A stretch of 64,000 nt of DNA from Odontocerum albicorne (Eukaryota > Arthropoda > Insecta > Trichoptera > Odontoceridae): positions 5,186,251 to 5,250,250 of the forward strand of contig OX463838.1 of the NCBI GenBank assembly GCA_949825065.1, in the 5' to 3' direction. Both the position numbers and the translations under genes were made by a program. The notes under the pieces were generated by a model. That model was not told where the DNA came from. It did not search any database and worked only from the letters and a program-made list of their open reading frames with translations. Position 1 is the stretch's first letter. Each line of letters starts with the position of its first letter. This document shows positions 1 to 11,264 of the stretch, piece after piece.

Positions 1-1000
1 GTGATATACGTATTGTATTTATAAGATTATTTAAAAATTGTGTGATATATGTATTATTTTTATAAGATTATTTAAAAATTGTGTAATATACGAGTATGTA
101 CTATATTTATAAGATTATTTTCAAATTGTGTGATATATGTATTGTATTTATAAGATTATTTAAAAATTGTGTGATATATGTATTATATTTAGAAGATTAT
201 TTCAAAATTGTGTGATATACATTATATTTTTAAAATTCTTTACAAATTGTGCGACATATGTATTATATTGAATGGAGTATTTAAAAACTGTGTGATATAT
301 GTATTATATTTAAAAGATTATTTAAAAATTGTATGATATGTGTATTAAATGTATAAGATTATTTAAAAACTGTATGATATATGTATTATATTTATAGGAT
401 TATTTAAAAATTGAGTGATATATGTAATATATTTATACGATTATTTAAAAACTGTATGATATGTGTACTCGTATTATATTTATAGGATTATTTAAAAATG
501 GTGTGACTTATGTATTATAGTTAATGGATTATTACAAAATTGTGTGATATATGTATTATATTTATAAGATTATTTACAAATTGTGTGATATATGAATTAT
601 ATTTATAAGATTATTTAAAAATTGTCTGACATATGTGTAATGTTTATTGGATTATTTGAAAATTGTTTGACATACGAGTATGTACTACGAGTATATTTAT
701 AAGAATATTTAAAAATTGTGTGATATATGTATTATATTTATAGGATTATTAAAAAATGGTGCTATATATGTATTATATTTAATGGATTATTTAAAAATTG
801 TGGGACAGATGTATTATATTTATAAGATTATTTGAAAATTGTGTGATATATGTTTTATATTTATAGGATTATTTAAAAATTGTATGATATATATATATAT
901 TATATTTAATAGCTTATTAAAAATTGTGTGACATATGTTTTATATGTATAAGATTATTTAAAAATATGTATTATATTTATAAGGTTATTTAAAAAAACAC
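1..1000. repeat. ~41-bp satellite array
   Basis: About 24 diverged units of roughly 41 bp read head to tail, each built on a core like GTGATATATGTATTATATTT followed by ATAAGATTATTTAAAAATT. The array runs off the left edge, so its full size is unknown. Four places carry an extra 6 bp giving TACGAGTA (89-96, 466-473, 673-680, 686-693). Units near 240-300, 520 and 770 differ most. No coding capacity is seen. Confidence 0.9.
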
Positions 1001-1526
1001 TTATTTTTTTAAGTTTCTATTATTGGTTGTTTAATTTATCTTATAAAGTAACATTGAAAAGGAAATAGCCCAATTGAAATTATATGAATTACGTTATGCT
1101 TAAAAACTATTAATTTCTCGAAAACTTAATCAGCGGTTTAACAAAGGGTATATTGAACTTTCCCGACCAAGAAATGATATTTAGGGGTTCAGTTCGAAAG
1201 ACGTCCAAGTTTAATAAAGTTTGTTTTGAGAAAGGAGGCATTAGGTGATTTATATATTTACAAACCGTAGACCTACAAAACTATTCGTTCATGAAATTAA
1301 GTACATTTTTTTAAATTTTCATTTCAGTTTCAACGAAATATAACTGGAATTGCGGATCGAAAGGTAGAAAGAATTTAAATATGTTAAGATATAAATTTCA
1401 TTCAATTGTAAAAAAATATATTTAAATTAAAGAACAAATGTACCTTAGTTTAAATCTCTTTAAAACTTAATTATACAAAAAAAAATATTACCAATTGAAA
1501 TATTTAAAAAAACAGTTTTTTTTTTT
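1001..1526. other. AT-rich stretch, nothing recognised
   Basis: Homopolymer A and T runs and no reading frame of note. It separates the left satellite from the 60-bp repeat. Confidence 0.6.
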
Positions 1527-1686
1527 GGAAATCGAATTGGATGTTATAAATGTTGAAAATACGAAGTCGAATTGGATGTTATAAATGGAAATCGAATTGG
1601 ATGTTATAAATGTTGAAAATACGAAGTCGAATTGGCTCTTATAAATGGAAATCGAATTGGATGTTATAAATGTTGAAAATACGAAG
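1527..1686. repeat. 60-bp tandem repeat, ~2.7 copies
   Basis: Units begin GGAAATCGAATTGGATGTTA at 1527, 1587 and 1647. Within each unit the TCGAATTGGATGTTATAAAT part occurs twice, so the 60-mer itself grew from a shorter internal duplication. Confidence 0.9.
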
Positions 1687-1930
1687 AATATAAAAAAACA
1701 TTGTCACATTTTAAAAAGTAATTAAACGAATGGGTAATATCGTTTTGAAAGTAAAAAAATGTTTCCAAATTGCAAAATAATGTCTCAATAATCAAAATAA
1801 TGTCTTAAAAATCAAAATAATGTTTACTCAATTTTGTCATATGAATTGAAAACCTCGAAAATATTTTTTTGGGGAAAACTAGTTTGGTTCATTTTTTATT
1901 TCAGCTTAACAGACTTATTTGACTTCGAGG

Positions 1931-2158
1931 GACTTCGCCTAGTTGGTTAGACGGTTATCTTCTGACTCAAAGGTTGCGTGTTCGATTATCTTTTAAAACT
2001 CAGAACTCTTTATATCTTAATCTCTTAACTTAAAAAAATATTACAGTCTGGTTTTAATAGGTCTCTTTAATTAGGCCTCTTAAACATATTTCTGGTTGGT
2101 TGGATGAAATAAGCACATTGCAAAATAAACCCATCAGGTTTTATACAACGAAAATGTA
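1931..2158 (+). mobile_element. tRNA-derived SINE copy
   Basis: A tRNA-like head carries an A-box-like stretch (CCTAGTTGGTTAGACGG) and a degraded B box (GGTTGCGTGTTCGATTA). A body follows with the motifs TCTGGTT..TTAATAGG and TTTCTGGTTGGTTGGATGA, and a 3' end near ..ATCAGGTTTTATACAACGAAAATGTAA. The same head-body-tail order recurs at 4341, 32120, 42415, 44715 and 53090, which defines the family. SINEs of this kind are copied by RNA polymerase III and moved by LINE machinery. Confidence 0.75.
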
Positions 2159-2572
2159 ACACAAAACAAAAGAAAACTTTTTTGTTACTTTTTTCATGTT
2201 AAATAGAATTAACACATGTAAAAATCAAAACGCCAAACCTCGTCGCAAACCATCTTTATCATTGATTAATTTTATTAACATAGTCAATTAATAATTCATG
2301 TCGGTTTAAAAAAAATCTGTATCTAATGAAAATACACTAATAAAGATTAAGTTGTAAATCTCAAACTGGAAATATTTCTTCACGTCATCGATTTCTAGAC
2401 CTTTTATTAGCTCAAATCTGATCATACGTATATACTTTTCCAAGGCTTTTCCAGAATACGCCTTGCATTTCATTTACGCATACATATGTCATCCAGCAAG
2501 CATATATCTTAAATCAGTTATAAGGTTTATAGTTCTTCTCGGGTACCACTGAATAATTCTGTATTATAATAC

Positions 2573-2662
2573 GCTTTTGTCGTACACAGTACAACCCGGC
2601 TGGTTTTTTGGCGTATGACAATCTGTTAGAAGAAACCAGAAATATATTCAAAAGATCTGATG
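2573..2662 (-). mobile_element. SINE, 3' part, split by a LINE
   Basis: The reverse complement of the SINE tail (GTACACAGTACAACCCGGC...) and body. The 5' part of the same copy resumes at 2965 after the LINE insertion, with TGAAAGCC repeated on both sides of the break. Confidence 0.75.
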
Positions 2663-2670
2663 TGAAAGCC

Positions 2671-2956
2671 TTCTTCTTCTTCTCAGTGTCATGTCAGGTG
2701 TGTCCTCGACAGCCTGAAAAAGATCCCCGACGCTCCTTATACCAGTCAAATCATGTATATTGCGGAGCCAGTAGATTTCCATCCTGCCAACACCTCTTTG
2801 ACCCTCTATTTTGCCTTGGATAATCAGGTGCAGTAATTTGTACTTTGCTCCTCTAAGTACATGACCCAAATAGGACACCTTTTGGATTTTAATATTCGTC
2901 AGCAACTTTCTTTCAGCTTTGGCTCTTTGAAGAACCCTCGTGTTGCTGACCATACA
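2671..2956 (-). mobile_element. LINE C-terminal fragment in a SINE
   Basis: The minus-strand frame reads like the end of an RTE/CR1-type endonuclease-reverse transcriptase, with ..SNTRVLQRAKAERKLL.. and ..IKIQKVSYLGHVLRG... The 3' end on the minus strand is a GAAGAAGAAGAA tail. It is flanked by 8-bp direct repeats TGAAAGCC (2663-2670 and 2957-2964), the expected target-site duplication. It is 5' truncated and dead. A longer relative lies at 38216-38656. Confidence 0.8.
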
Positions 2957-2964
2957 TGAAAGCC

Positions 2965-3062
2965 TGACTGAACTTTTTTCAAAAGAAAATAGGTTCTATA
3001 CGGGAATCAGATCCGCGACTTCGAAGACTTCGGTTAAAAGACACGTCTTATAAATTCACTCA
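2965..3062 (-). mobile_element. SINE, 5' (tRNA-like) part
   Basis: On the minus strand this gives the A-box region (TTATAAGACGTGTC) and B-box region (CGCGGATCTGATTCCCG) of the SINE whose 3' half is at 2573-2662. Confidence 0.7.
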
Positions 3063-4340
3063 CAGAGGTTTATGTTGCTATGATTGTCTACAGTTTTAGT
3101 CATCTTTTTATATTCAACGCCTCATTAATAGTTGTATCGTCTCAATCATATATTTAGCTTTTTTTTCTTCAACTTTATGTAGATTATAGACCCGTTGCAA
3201 AAATCGTTCCTGTAAGGTATAGTACCAGCTGTTTGTCCCATTTTAGGCTCACTGAAATATGACGTTTTACGGATATATCGTATCGTCTTTGTTGTAGTTG
3301 AGCATCGTAGTCGAAGAACTCCTCGCTACTCCAAAGTCAACCTTAAGCTGCTCTTTCATGTTAATCATGTGAACCCCAACGGGAAAACAGACCGATCCCA
3401 TATGTGCACTTCCTCTCGCAAATATCACACATATGTGAATCTTGCTAAGTTGCCTGACGATGCTAATGTATGTAAGCAGCATTTTGACTGTTTCTCACAT
3501 GTCTTATCGTTGAGATGCTATCAGTTTGAAAACAGATTAACGTACGCTATGTATGAGATCCATCATTACCCATATTAGGCGCATACATAGCCATGCTAAT
3601 AATGAGTTCAATTAATTAGTTAAACAAAGTTTGTTAAATTTCACCTATTAAAACAGTCAACAATCCTTCATCGTCATGACCTCGATGTTGAGAAACGTGA
3701 TAAGATTGCTAGAGGTTGAGCACATTTGTTTCTTGTCCTGTTTCTCTTGTCTGAAAAGCTCTGCAGAAATAATGAAATATTACGATACAATAAAAATTTT
3801 ATTAAATGAATTTCTACGATTTGCGCTTTACACGACGATTTAATAGTACAGTACGTCCGTTCGGCGCCGGTCCTGAGAGAGACGTGTGAATTGTATAAAT
3901 TAGCAATTGTTCGGCTCTTCTGTATTTGACAGATATTAATTAATATTGTAGCCATTTCGGAGGCTTTTATTTAAAACACGTTCTTTTGAAAGGCAAACGA
4001 GGGACGAAAGTTTTAATAAAAAATGTTTCGGTGAAAATAGCGGTGGTTTGCATTCAAAATTTCCATTTATAATTGGCAATTTTTCCTGTGATTTAAATTC
4101 AGCGTTTTGAATTTTGAAGCAGTACATTGATAATAATTTGATTATTTTGTGTTGGCTACATCCATTGTTCGAATAGAAGTTTCGTCGAAACAATTCAAAA
4201 ATGATGATGTAAATAAAGATGTAAAATTTTGAATTGGTGTATACATAATTTAAAATTACCTAACATGCCACCATCACGCCATTTCCCTGTCAAAAAATTG
4301 CTTGAACATATCATAGCGCCAAACTTTCCTATCACTACGA
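3063..4340. other. no gene recognised; short overlapping ORFs
   Basis: Open frames of 69-93 codons occur on both strands (about 3267-3578, 3674-3955, 3936-4193). They overlap each other and show no domain, signal or repeated match. 3290-3480 is less AT-rich than its surroundings and could be an old element. Confidence 0.4.
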
Positions 4341-4530
4341 ACTCCATAGCTTAGTTGGTGAGAAACCTATTTCGCGAGTTGCGGATTCAATTACCATTAG
4401 TCGATTTGAAAAAAAAAGAGTCACGTCTGGTTTTCACTTAGAGCTTTTAAATATCTTTCTGGTTAGTTAAAAGCAATTCCCATATGGCGATACCTACCAG
4501 GTTATACTGAATACAACGAAATTTTAATAT
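4341..4530 (+). mobile_element. tRNA-derived SINE copy
   Basis: The head has CATAGCTTAGTTGGTGAGAA and a B-box-like GAGTTGCGGATTCAATTACC, followed by an A run. The body has GTCTGGTTTTCACTTAGAGC and TTTCTGGTTAGTTAAAAGC, and the tail has ACCAGGTTATACTGAATACA. Nearly full length. Confidence 0.8.
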
Positions 4531-6109
4531 AATATTCGTCGCATCTTCAGCATCCACATATCTTCTAATGCAATTTGCTCACTTTATCTTACCTCTTTTC
4601 TATTATCTTCACTTGATTCAACCATAATTTTTCAGTAATTTTCTTCAATTCCATTTCCTATCTCATCTGTATCGTAAATTTATGGGGGGTATTCTCATTT
4701 GGAATTTTAAAAAATCGTTTTTTTTTTCATTTTATTTTTTTGTAATCCTTTTTGCATAATTTACAGTAAGAAATGTTCAAAAAATTTAAAAATTCGAAAA
4801 GTTATGAGGGTTTATAGTCGAGCGCGCCGGTCGAAAAATTACCTGAGCTTCGCAGCTTTCGGGTTGTCTACGGTTATGGCAGCAGCCTTATTTTCCAAGA
4901 ATTCTCGTCCAGCAGGATTTTGTGGAATGATGAATTGATATTTAGTTTGTCAGATTTTTGAATAAGTTTATATGCCCCTGGAATTGCTGATTAACAGTAA
5001 GTTGAAAATACGAGTATTTACTTAAATTCGTGTAAAAATCGGACTTGAAACTTTGAACACTTTTTTAAACTATTCCCCGTAATAACCCCAAAACTAATTA
5101 ATACATTTAATTGAATAAGTACTTATTATCTTTGTTATACCTTTTTCTATAGAATTATTTCAATCGAAAAAATTTATTTTTATTAGTTTTGTTCATAAAT
5201 TTTGTTTAAATAAATAATAATAAGTACGAATACTTATTGCGCCCATGTACTTACTTTATCCACTTTTCTCTGGTCAGTCAGAAGAGATAACCATGTTAAA
5301 ATTAACCCACTGAATTATTTATGATGAAAATTTAAGTGTAAGAACTTATTTTATGAAGTAATTATTTAAATATAAAGACTACGAAAAATAAATTAAAAAT
5401 ATAAATCGATCATAAAAATTATCAAATATACCCCCTATCAATTTATTTGTGTCAAAAGTGAAGCTCGGTGTGGTGCGGTGCAGTATGCTTCTCTTGAGAC
5501 GGTCCCGTATTGTATTAATAACTGATTATATTATAGAATTTTCGTTTTTTTTTAAATTTGTGTAGTTGCATACTAGTGTATTGTATCTATTATTAAACGT
5601 TTTTATTCTGGTTTTATTGTTACTCTTTTATATAAATTTTCTTAAAGTTAATAATATTTGTCATTTAACATCAATCAAATAATTACTTTTTTTTAAATAT
5701 TATTTTATTGTGCATTATACAGTTGAGGAAATAAAATATATAACCTTTTAAGTAAAGTGCCACTTGTTATATATTTTTTTTATGAAGAGTATTTTTTTCT
5801 TTATAAGAATTTGAAATCATTACATTAAGTTGAATGTTCTTTTATATCAAATACTAAAATTTTATGTAACGTATAAAAATACTTTTTCAGTATTGAACAA
5901 TACATTTGAAAACAATTTTCCGAACATGGGAAAATAACATTTGTTTGAAAATATACGGAATTTCATATAAGAGAAGGTTCCAACTCACATTTGCTAGTTT
6001 TTAGATAGTTAAGAAAACACAATGGCGCGCTGTATGGAATGAAATGTAATGAGAGATAACTATTGAAACAAATTTCAACTAAAATATATATTATTATATA
6101 ACACTTTTA
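4531..6109. other. very AT-rich, nothing recognised
   Basis: There is a small GC patch at about 4818-4880. The octamer TACGAGTA occurs at 5009. Near 5460-5500 a short GC-richer stretch has no coding signal. Confidence 0.5.
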
Positions 6110-6180
6110 TTGTACACAGTTCAACCTGGTAGTGTATAATAATATGGCAATATCTACTAACTAACTAGAAATATGTTATA
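6110..6180 (-). mobile_element. SINE 3' tail fragment
   Basis: The reverse complement of the SINE end, with TTGTACACAGTTCAACCTGG and GGCAATATCTACTAACTAAC. The tRNA-like head is missing. Confidence 0.6.
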
Positions 6181-6412
6181 CAGGCGGAAAGGGAAAATCA
6201 GGTAGAATTCCTTATTTTTTTCGTTCTCAGAAAACATTTCCTTTTCGGAAAAAAATACCATCATGCCCCGGGGACGGGATACCAGCATCTTTCCAACGAG
6301 GCAACGGATGTCGTTTGCATATTACTGGCTTGATATTAGAACACACAAGTAAATAGAGTACCCGTATGTTCTTTCGATATAAAATTGAATCAAAAATGTT
6401 TTAATAAAGGGT

Positions 6413-6456
6413 CTTGAGTTGGGATGGAGCCAGGGAGAAGAAGAAGTATGTGGAAA
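6413..6456 (+). mobile_element. LINE 3' end, tiny fragment
   Basis: GAGTTGGGATGGAGCCAGGG followed by AGAAGAAGAAG is identical in kind to the 3' end of the LINEs at 17150-17595 and 62769-63415. Only the stop region and tail remain, an extreme 5' truncation. Confidence 0.7.
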
Positions 6457-6599
6457 TAGATAAGTCTGGTCTCTGTTTACCTCAATAGGGAAAAGGCATA
6501 ATGGTATGTACGTTTTTTATTTTTGATATGTCAATGACAATATGAAAGTACGATCATATAACTTCATACCAAAATGCATTGAACTGGTTGAATGCTAGA

Positions 6600-7015
6600 A
6601 ATAGACGCCAAATTCACAATTGTCTCTATTGTATAATATCCTTAACTGTCCCACCACCCCCTCTTATCTCGTCGAAAATTTTCAACGTCTTTCCAATCAT
6701 GAATTAGCGCTACGCTCAAAGAGAGATTGTCTATTGGCCGTTTCCTCTCCACCATCCCTTCTTTTTCTTTTGATTGATGATTTCTCACTTTATATGAAAA
6801 ATAATGTTCCGATGATTGTCCGTCTTTGTGGCATTCGTGGGCATATGCTCACATATGTGTTTATGGATTTCATGGGGATGGATAGTCATTTGAATGATTT
6901 ATGCGACCACGTAACTTGCTTCATTTACTTTTGTGTGGTTGGCTGAAAGAGACTGCCGCCTGGTTATAAGCCCGCAAGATAGTATTTGCAATAAAACTGT
7001 TAAATAAATAAATAG
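6600..7015 (+). mobile_element. LINE C-terminus and 3' end (CR1/Jockey-like)
   Basis: The sequence matches 49190-49735 read in reverse and ends in an AATAAATAAATA tail. A frame with ..LALRSKRDCLLAV.. corresponds to the LRSNRDCLLAFP part of the other copy, the segment before the RLWN block in CR1/Jockey-like reverse transcriptase C-termini. About 170 bp present in the 49-kb copy is missing after ATTGGCC. The 108-codon open frame through this stretch (6620-6946) is therefore not a real gene. Confidence 0.65.
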
Positions 7016-7848
7016 TTGGTTCGAATCCCGAGTTGAGTTTGCACTTAAAACGGCACGTGTATGTGCATGCATGCCATCACGTTAATTGTCATTATTATCA
7101 TTTTCACCAAACTTGCATATTGTAATTTTATAATTTTTTTTTAATTCTCAACTTTTGTTACTACTCGTACAACGATTGTTAAGCTTCTATGGGCAAATTA
7201 GTACTTTGTGTGTTGAGATTGTTACATAATCTTTATGCCACTGAATAGTTAACCATGGTTTTGTATTAAATATCCTCGACTTATCCTCGTCCGGGGCAAT
7301 TGGGCACATTAATGCCTCTGGGATTTAACAAGGATAAAGGGATTAATGTTTTTTTTTATTGCCAGTGATACTTGTTTCATCCCAATATCTGGCTAGCATT
7401 TTAAGTAGAAAAATCGATGGTTGTTAAAATAAAATCTGGAAAAAGAATTGAAAACCGGGAATAAAAAAACTATTTGGCTAGTAAAAACTATCACGTCGAT
7501 TTACTCATATTCCTATCGCATTCATAGTCACCATCTTCTTATCCTGACATTCAACTTAAAGAAACATGTGTCATGTAATATTTGTCTTCATAGAATAAAT
7601 TGATAATTCTGAATCAATCCAATAGAGAAAGGCATTATGATAACTTTTACCACTGTTGATTTCGTGATGTAGAAAACTTTGCCTTTAAGGGTTAGACATA
7701 TGAATGGCATATGAAGTTTAAGAAAACACTTGTTGACACTCCTTTTTGGGAGGTTTAATTAAAATTTATGATTATTTATGAACACAATACTCATATACTA
7801 CAGTCAACCTAAAGCTAAATTCATTGCTATCACATATCGGATCATCTA
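7016..7848. other. no gene recognised
   Basis: It begins with a B-box-like piece (GGTTCGAATCCCGAG at about 7018) that may be a SINE remnant. The rest is AT-rich. TACGAGTA occurs in reverse complement at 7162. Confidence 0.4.
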
Positions 7849-8662
7849 TTGGTTGTTAACATAAGTTGTGTCCGTTTTTTCCAATTTGAAAATGAGCACT
7901 AAAAAGAAAACAAAATGGTAAAAATTATACGTCATTCGAAAGAAAATTTTCTGTTTTACAAGATGTAGTATTTGTTTTTACGTTACATATATTATTTTAT
8001 TTGATTACAAGCCTTCAAAATGGAATTTCCAGTAGATGAAAGTGAGCATTTTCGACACCTCCTTCTGTTCGCGTTCAATCGAGGGAATAAAGCTGCAAAA
8101 TCTCCTCGCGATATTTTCAAAGTGTACGGTGAAGATGCTATGAATTAAAGGACAGCTCATCGATAGTTTTTGCGTTTCAAAGATGTTAATTTCGACCTGA
8201 AATACATGGAACGTTCCGGACGACCAGTGGACTTCGATGAGGTCCGCTTAAACCATATTATTCATGAAGATCCCCTTCAAACTACCGTCAAATTGGCTGA
8301 GGAGATAAATTGTAATCACATGACTGTATACCGCCATCTTAAATCAATGGGAAAAGTCCAGAAGTTCGGCGCTTGGGTTCCACATGTTTTGAGTGAAAAC
8401 AACAAAAATCAACGTTCGATAATTTCTGCTGGTTTGCTCGCGCGTCATCGAGCTACGCATGGCCACAAGCAAAGGTTTCTTTACCGCATCATTACTGGTG
8501 ATAAAAAATGGTTTGAAAACGGTGATCAAAAGTGTAGAAATAAAACCTTGTAGAGTAGAAATTTTTCTTTTAAATGACGTATAACCTTTACTATTTTGTT
8601 TAACTTTTGGTGCTCATTTTTAAAGTTGGAAAAAAAAGGACACAACTTATGTTAACACCTAA
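7849..8662 (+). mobile_element. mariner element, deletion derivative 1
   Basis: Terminal inverted repeats start TTGGTTGTTAACATAAG (left) and, on the complement, TTAGGTGTTAACATAAG (right). They extend through GTTGTGTCC to more than 80 bp including the GAGCAC..AAA..AAAATGG stretch. TA duplications lie at 7847-7848 and 8663-8664. The element is 814 bp against about 1.3 kb for a full mariner. The 3' half of the transposase is lost while both ends are kept, so it could still be moved in trans. Confidence 0.9.
8020..8553 (+). pseudogene. mariner transposase, N-terminal relic
   Basis: The ATG at 8020 opens MEFPVDESEHFRHLLLFAFN, the first helix-turn-helix region of a mariner DD34D transposase. The same frame has a TAA near 8146 and a TAG near 8164, then is open to 8553. 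Later parts include SGRP, the second helix-turn-helix (..NCNHMTVYRHLKSMGKVQK..), the WVPHVL linker motif and the first catalytic aspartate in TGDKKWF. Then it breaks off; the second and third aspartates are absent. This is about half the usual ~345 residues. It cannot be catalytic. Confidence 0.9.
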
Positions 8663-8984
8663 TACAAAGATTTCTATGTAGTTCGTTTCCTCTTGGTTAT
8701 TTGTTAGCTAAACATGCGCAGATGTGGGGAAGTACCTTATATTATGGTCACATACACCACATTCCTGTCTATACAGTCACTTTACGCTGATTTATTTGGA
8801 AATATTTTAAATCAATCAATATTAGTGAGATTGAATACTGTTTTTGAACGCCTTTAAGAAAAGTTTACTTCTGCCTTCTGTGTGTGATGACGCATGTGAG
8901 AGTTTCTTCTTATTTTGTTTATTTAAGTTACTGACGGGAGAAACCTTTAATCTAACTATTTCAGAAGATATATGATTTCACAGA
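8663..8984. other. no gene recognised
   Basis: Unique-looking sequence between the mariner and a dispersed repeat. No ORF or repeat match was found within the window. Confidence 0.4.
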
Positions 8985-9280
8985 ACAAAGGGCGATTATC
9001 CAAAATATGCTCACTATGTCGAACTTCTCACGGTGTGTTTACTATAGAAGCCTCGAAACAAGAAGGCAAGAATCCATTGCGATATTCCTACTAACGGTTT
9101 TTCAAGGCTGCTTTAACTGTCCCGCGATTCTAGAAGTGCTAATTTTAAAACATATAGTATGTATCTAATAAATATAGCCGTGCAAGGAATCACCCTTTAT
9201 TCTACATACCAACTTACAGGACGAATATCATGGCTAAACACTCAGTCACGCGAGGTGTAGATATATTGAACCAACTGAAT
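8985..9280 (+). repeat. dispersed repeat, copy 1 (inverted to 39.2 kb)
   Basis: Shares about 290 bp with 39205-39500 in the opposite orientation. The best block is TACATACCAACTTACAGGAC through CTAAACACTCAGTCACGCG. Divergence is moderate. No terminal repeats were recognised, so the class is unknown. Confidence 0.75.
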
Positions 9281-9649
9281 GACACTGTGGATAATATTGT
9301 ATATTCTCGGTACCGCCTAGCAGTATGAGAAGAATCCTGGCTGATATTCTTTCTAACGAATAAGCTAACGCTAGTATCAGATCCTCTTTGTGTTTCAGAA
9401 GAAATCCGTGCAAAGTGGATAAAAAAATTCCCTAACAACTATTCAAGATACAGAAATATTGATATTTTTAGACTGGCAATAAATAAAACTAATTTGCTAA
9501 GTGTTCTTCCTCTATTTCAAGTGCTATCATTTTTGAATAGGGCCTCGGATACTGACATCTTCAATATTTCAGATAATGTTTTGAAAGAAAGTAGTTGGTT
9601 TTTTTTAAGGAGTGTGAGTTTGTCCTTTCGGCTAAATAATGATTTCTAA
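9230..9649 (+). pseudogene. unrecognised coding-like relic
   Basis: One frame runs from ATG at 9230 (MAKHSVTRGVDILNQLNDTV..) to a TAA at 9647-9649, broken only by a TGA at 9326. After the stop come ..SEEIRAKWIKKFPNNY.. and ..VLPLFQVLSFLNRASDTDIF... The first 20 residues recur, with conservative changes, in the inverted repeat at 39.2 kb, which then stops early. Residue use looks protein-like rather than AT-biased. I do not recognise a family. It could be part of an unknown repeat protein or chance. Confidence 0.35.
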
Positions 9650-10032
9650 TCTATTGATTTACATTTCTTGATTCTGTTTATAATATTATTTAAGCTTTAA
9701 AGTTTAACCTGTAAGTTTTATCAACAAAATATATAATTTTTTTTAGGTCTTATTTCCTTAACCCAAACTTATAAAAGCACTTCCAATCGCACACGGCAGG
9801 ACTTGACTAATTTAATCTGATAGGAGCCTTCACGGGTTAAAGTATTTTTTTGTTAAATTTTCTTATTTGGAATTCTACCCTGTTAAAGAGAAAACCTTGG
9901 ATAGAAATGGAAAAACAATATGGTTCGATTCCCTCCTTACAAAACTCAGCGAAATAAACACCCGATAACCTTGTTTTACATAATTATTAATGAACTTTCA
10001 GGATGAAAAAGTTGTAGCTGAAATTTTTGGGA
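9650..10032. other. no gene recognised
   Basis: AT-rich with a GC-richer patch at 9790-9835. It lies directly before the GTGT minisatellite. Confidence 0.4.
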
Positions 10033-10662
10033 GGGTAGTGTGTTTTTGTAAATGTAGTGTGTTTTTGTGAGTGTTGTGTGTTTTTGTGAGTGTAGTGTGT
10101 TTTTATAAGTGTAGTGTGTTTTTGTGAGTGTAGTGTGTTTTTGTGAGTGAAGTGTGTTCTTGTGAGTGTAATGTGTTTTTGTGAGTGAAGTGTGTTTTTG
10201 TGGGTGTAGTGTGTTTTTGTGAGTGTAGTGTGTTTTTGTGAGTGAAGTGTGTTTTTGTGAGTGTAGTGTGTTTTTGTGAGTGAAGTGTGTTTTTGTAAGT
10301 GTAGTGTGTTTTTGTGAGTGTAGTGTGTTTTTGTGAATGTAGTGTGTTTTTGTGAGTGTAGTGTTTTTGTGAGTGTAGTATGTTTTTGTGAGTGTAGTGT
10401 GTTTTTGTGAATGTAGTGTGTTCTTGTGAGTGTAGTGTGTTTTTGTGAGTGTAGTGTGTTTTTGTGAGTGTTTTTGTGAGTGTATTGTGTTTTTGTGAGT
10501 GCAGTGTGTGTTTGTGAGCGTAGTGTGTTTTTGTGAATGTAGTGTGTTTTTGCGAGTGTAGTGTGTTTTTGTGAGTGTTGTGTGTTTTTGTTTGTGTAGT
10601 GTGTTTTTGTAAGTGTAGTGTGTTTTTGAGAGTGTAGTGTGTTTTTGTGAGTGTGGTGTGTT
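10033..10662. repeat. 19-bp minisatellite
   Basis: About 33 copies of a unit like GTAGTGTGTTTTTGTGAGT, with substitutions (GTGAATG, GTAAGTG) and one shortened unit near 10358. Because 19 is not a multiple of 3, a minus-strand frame passes through all three phases, giving a 247-codon open frame with a 19-residue period rich in T, H, K, L and Q (..THYTHKNTLHSQKHTTL..). This is a by-product of a stop-free repeat, not evidence of a gene. Confidence 0.95.
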
Positions 10663-10891
10663 TTTGATGATTGTATATAGAACGTTGTGATATGGACTTT
10701 TGACATATTAGAAATGATGAAGTACAGCACAGGTTGACTTACGTGTAACGTATGTTACTTGTAATTAAGTGTCATAACTTATCAAGTAGGTGAGAGTTTA
10801 TGACAAAGTTATTTAATAATTAATCAATAAACGTTCAAAGGCATAAATTTATTTTTCCATGTCCATACGTCCTCAGTAAGGTAACATATAA

Positions 10892-11264
10892 AAACCTAGT
10901 TTACTGGGCACACGACATTTGAAAAACTATAAACCCAGATCTACATAAAACCTAACCTAACCTAGTTTACTGGGCACACGACATTTGAAAAACAATAAAC
11001 CCAGATCTATATACAACCTAACCTAATCTAGTTTACTGGGCACACGACATTTGAAAAACACACAATTAAACCTAACCTAGTTTACTGGGCATACGACATT
11101 TGAAAAACAATAAACACAGATCTACACACAACCTAAAATACCTAAGCTGGTTTACTGAGCACACGACATTTGAAAAACAATAAACACAGATCTACATACA
11201 ATCTAACCTAACCTTACCTAGTTTACTGGGCATACGACATTTGAAAAACAATAAACCTACATAC
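10892..11264 (+). repeat. ~66-bp tandem array from a retroposon tail
   Basis: CTAGTTTACTGGGCACACGA recurs at about 10896, 10962, 11028, 11077, 11147 and 11218, giving spacings of 66, 66, 49, 70 and 71 bp. Units end in AACCCAGATCTACATACA and are joined by CCTAA motifs (AACCTAACCTAACC). The unit equals part of the dispersed 3'-tail family at 22375, 35640 and 61635 (GTTTACTGGGGATACGACAA). The array was therefore amplified from a retroposon fragment. Confidence 0.9.

Noticed and set aside
9987..10730. 247-codon minus-strand ORF rich in T, H, K
   Set aside because: It is a 19-bp minisatellite read through all three phases. The 19-residue period follows from 3 x 19 bp. No gene signals.
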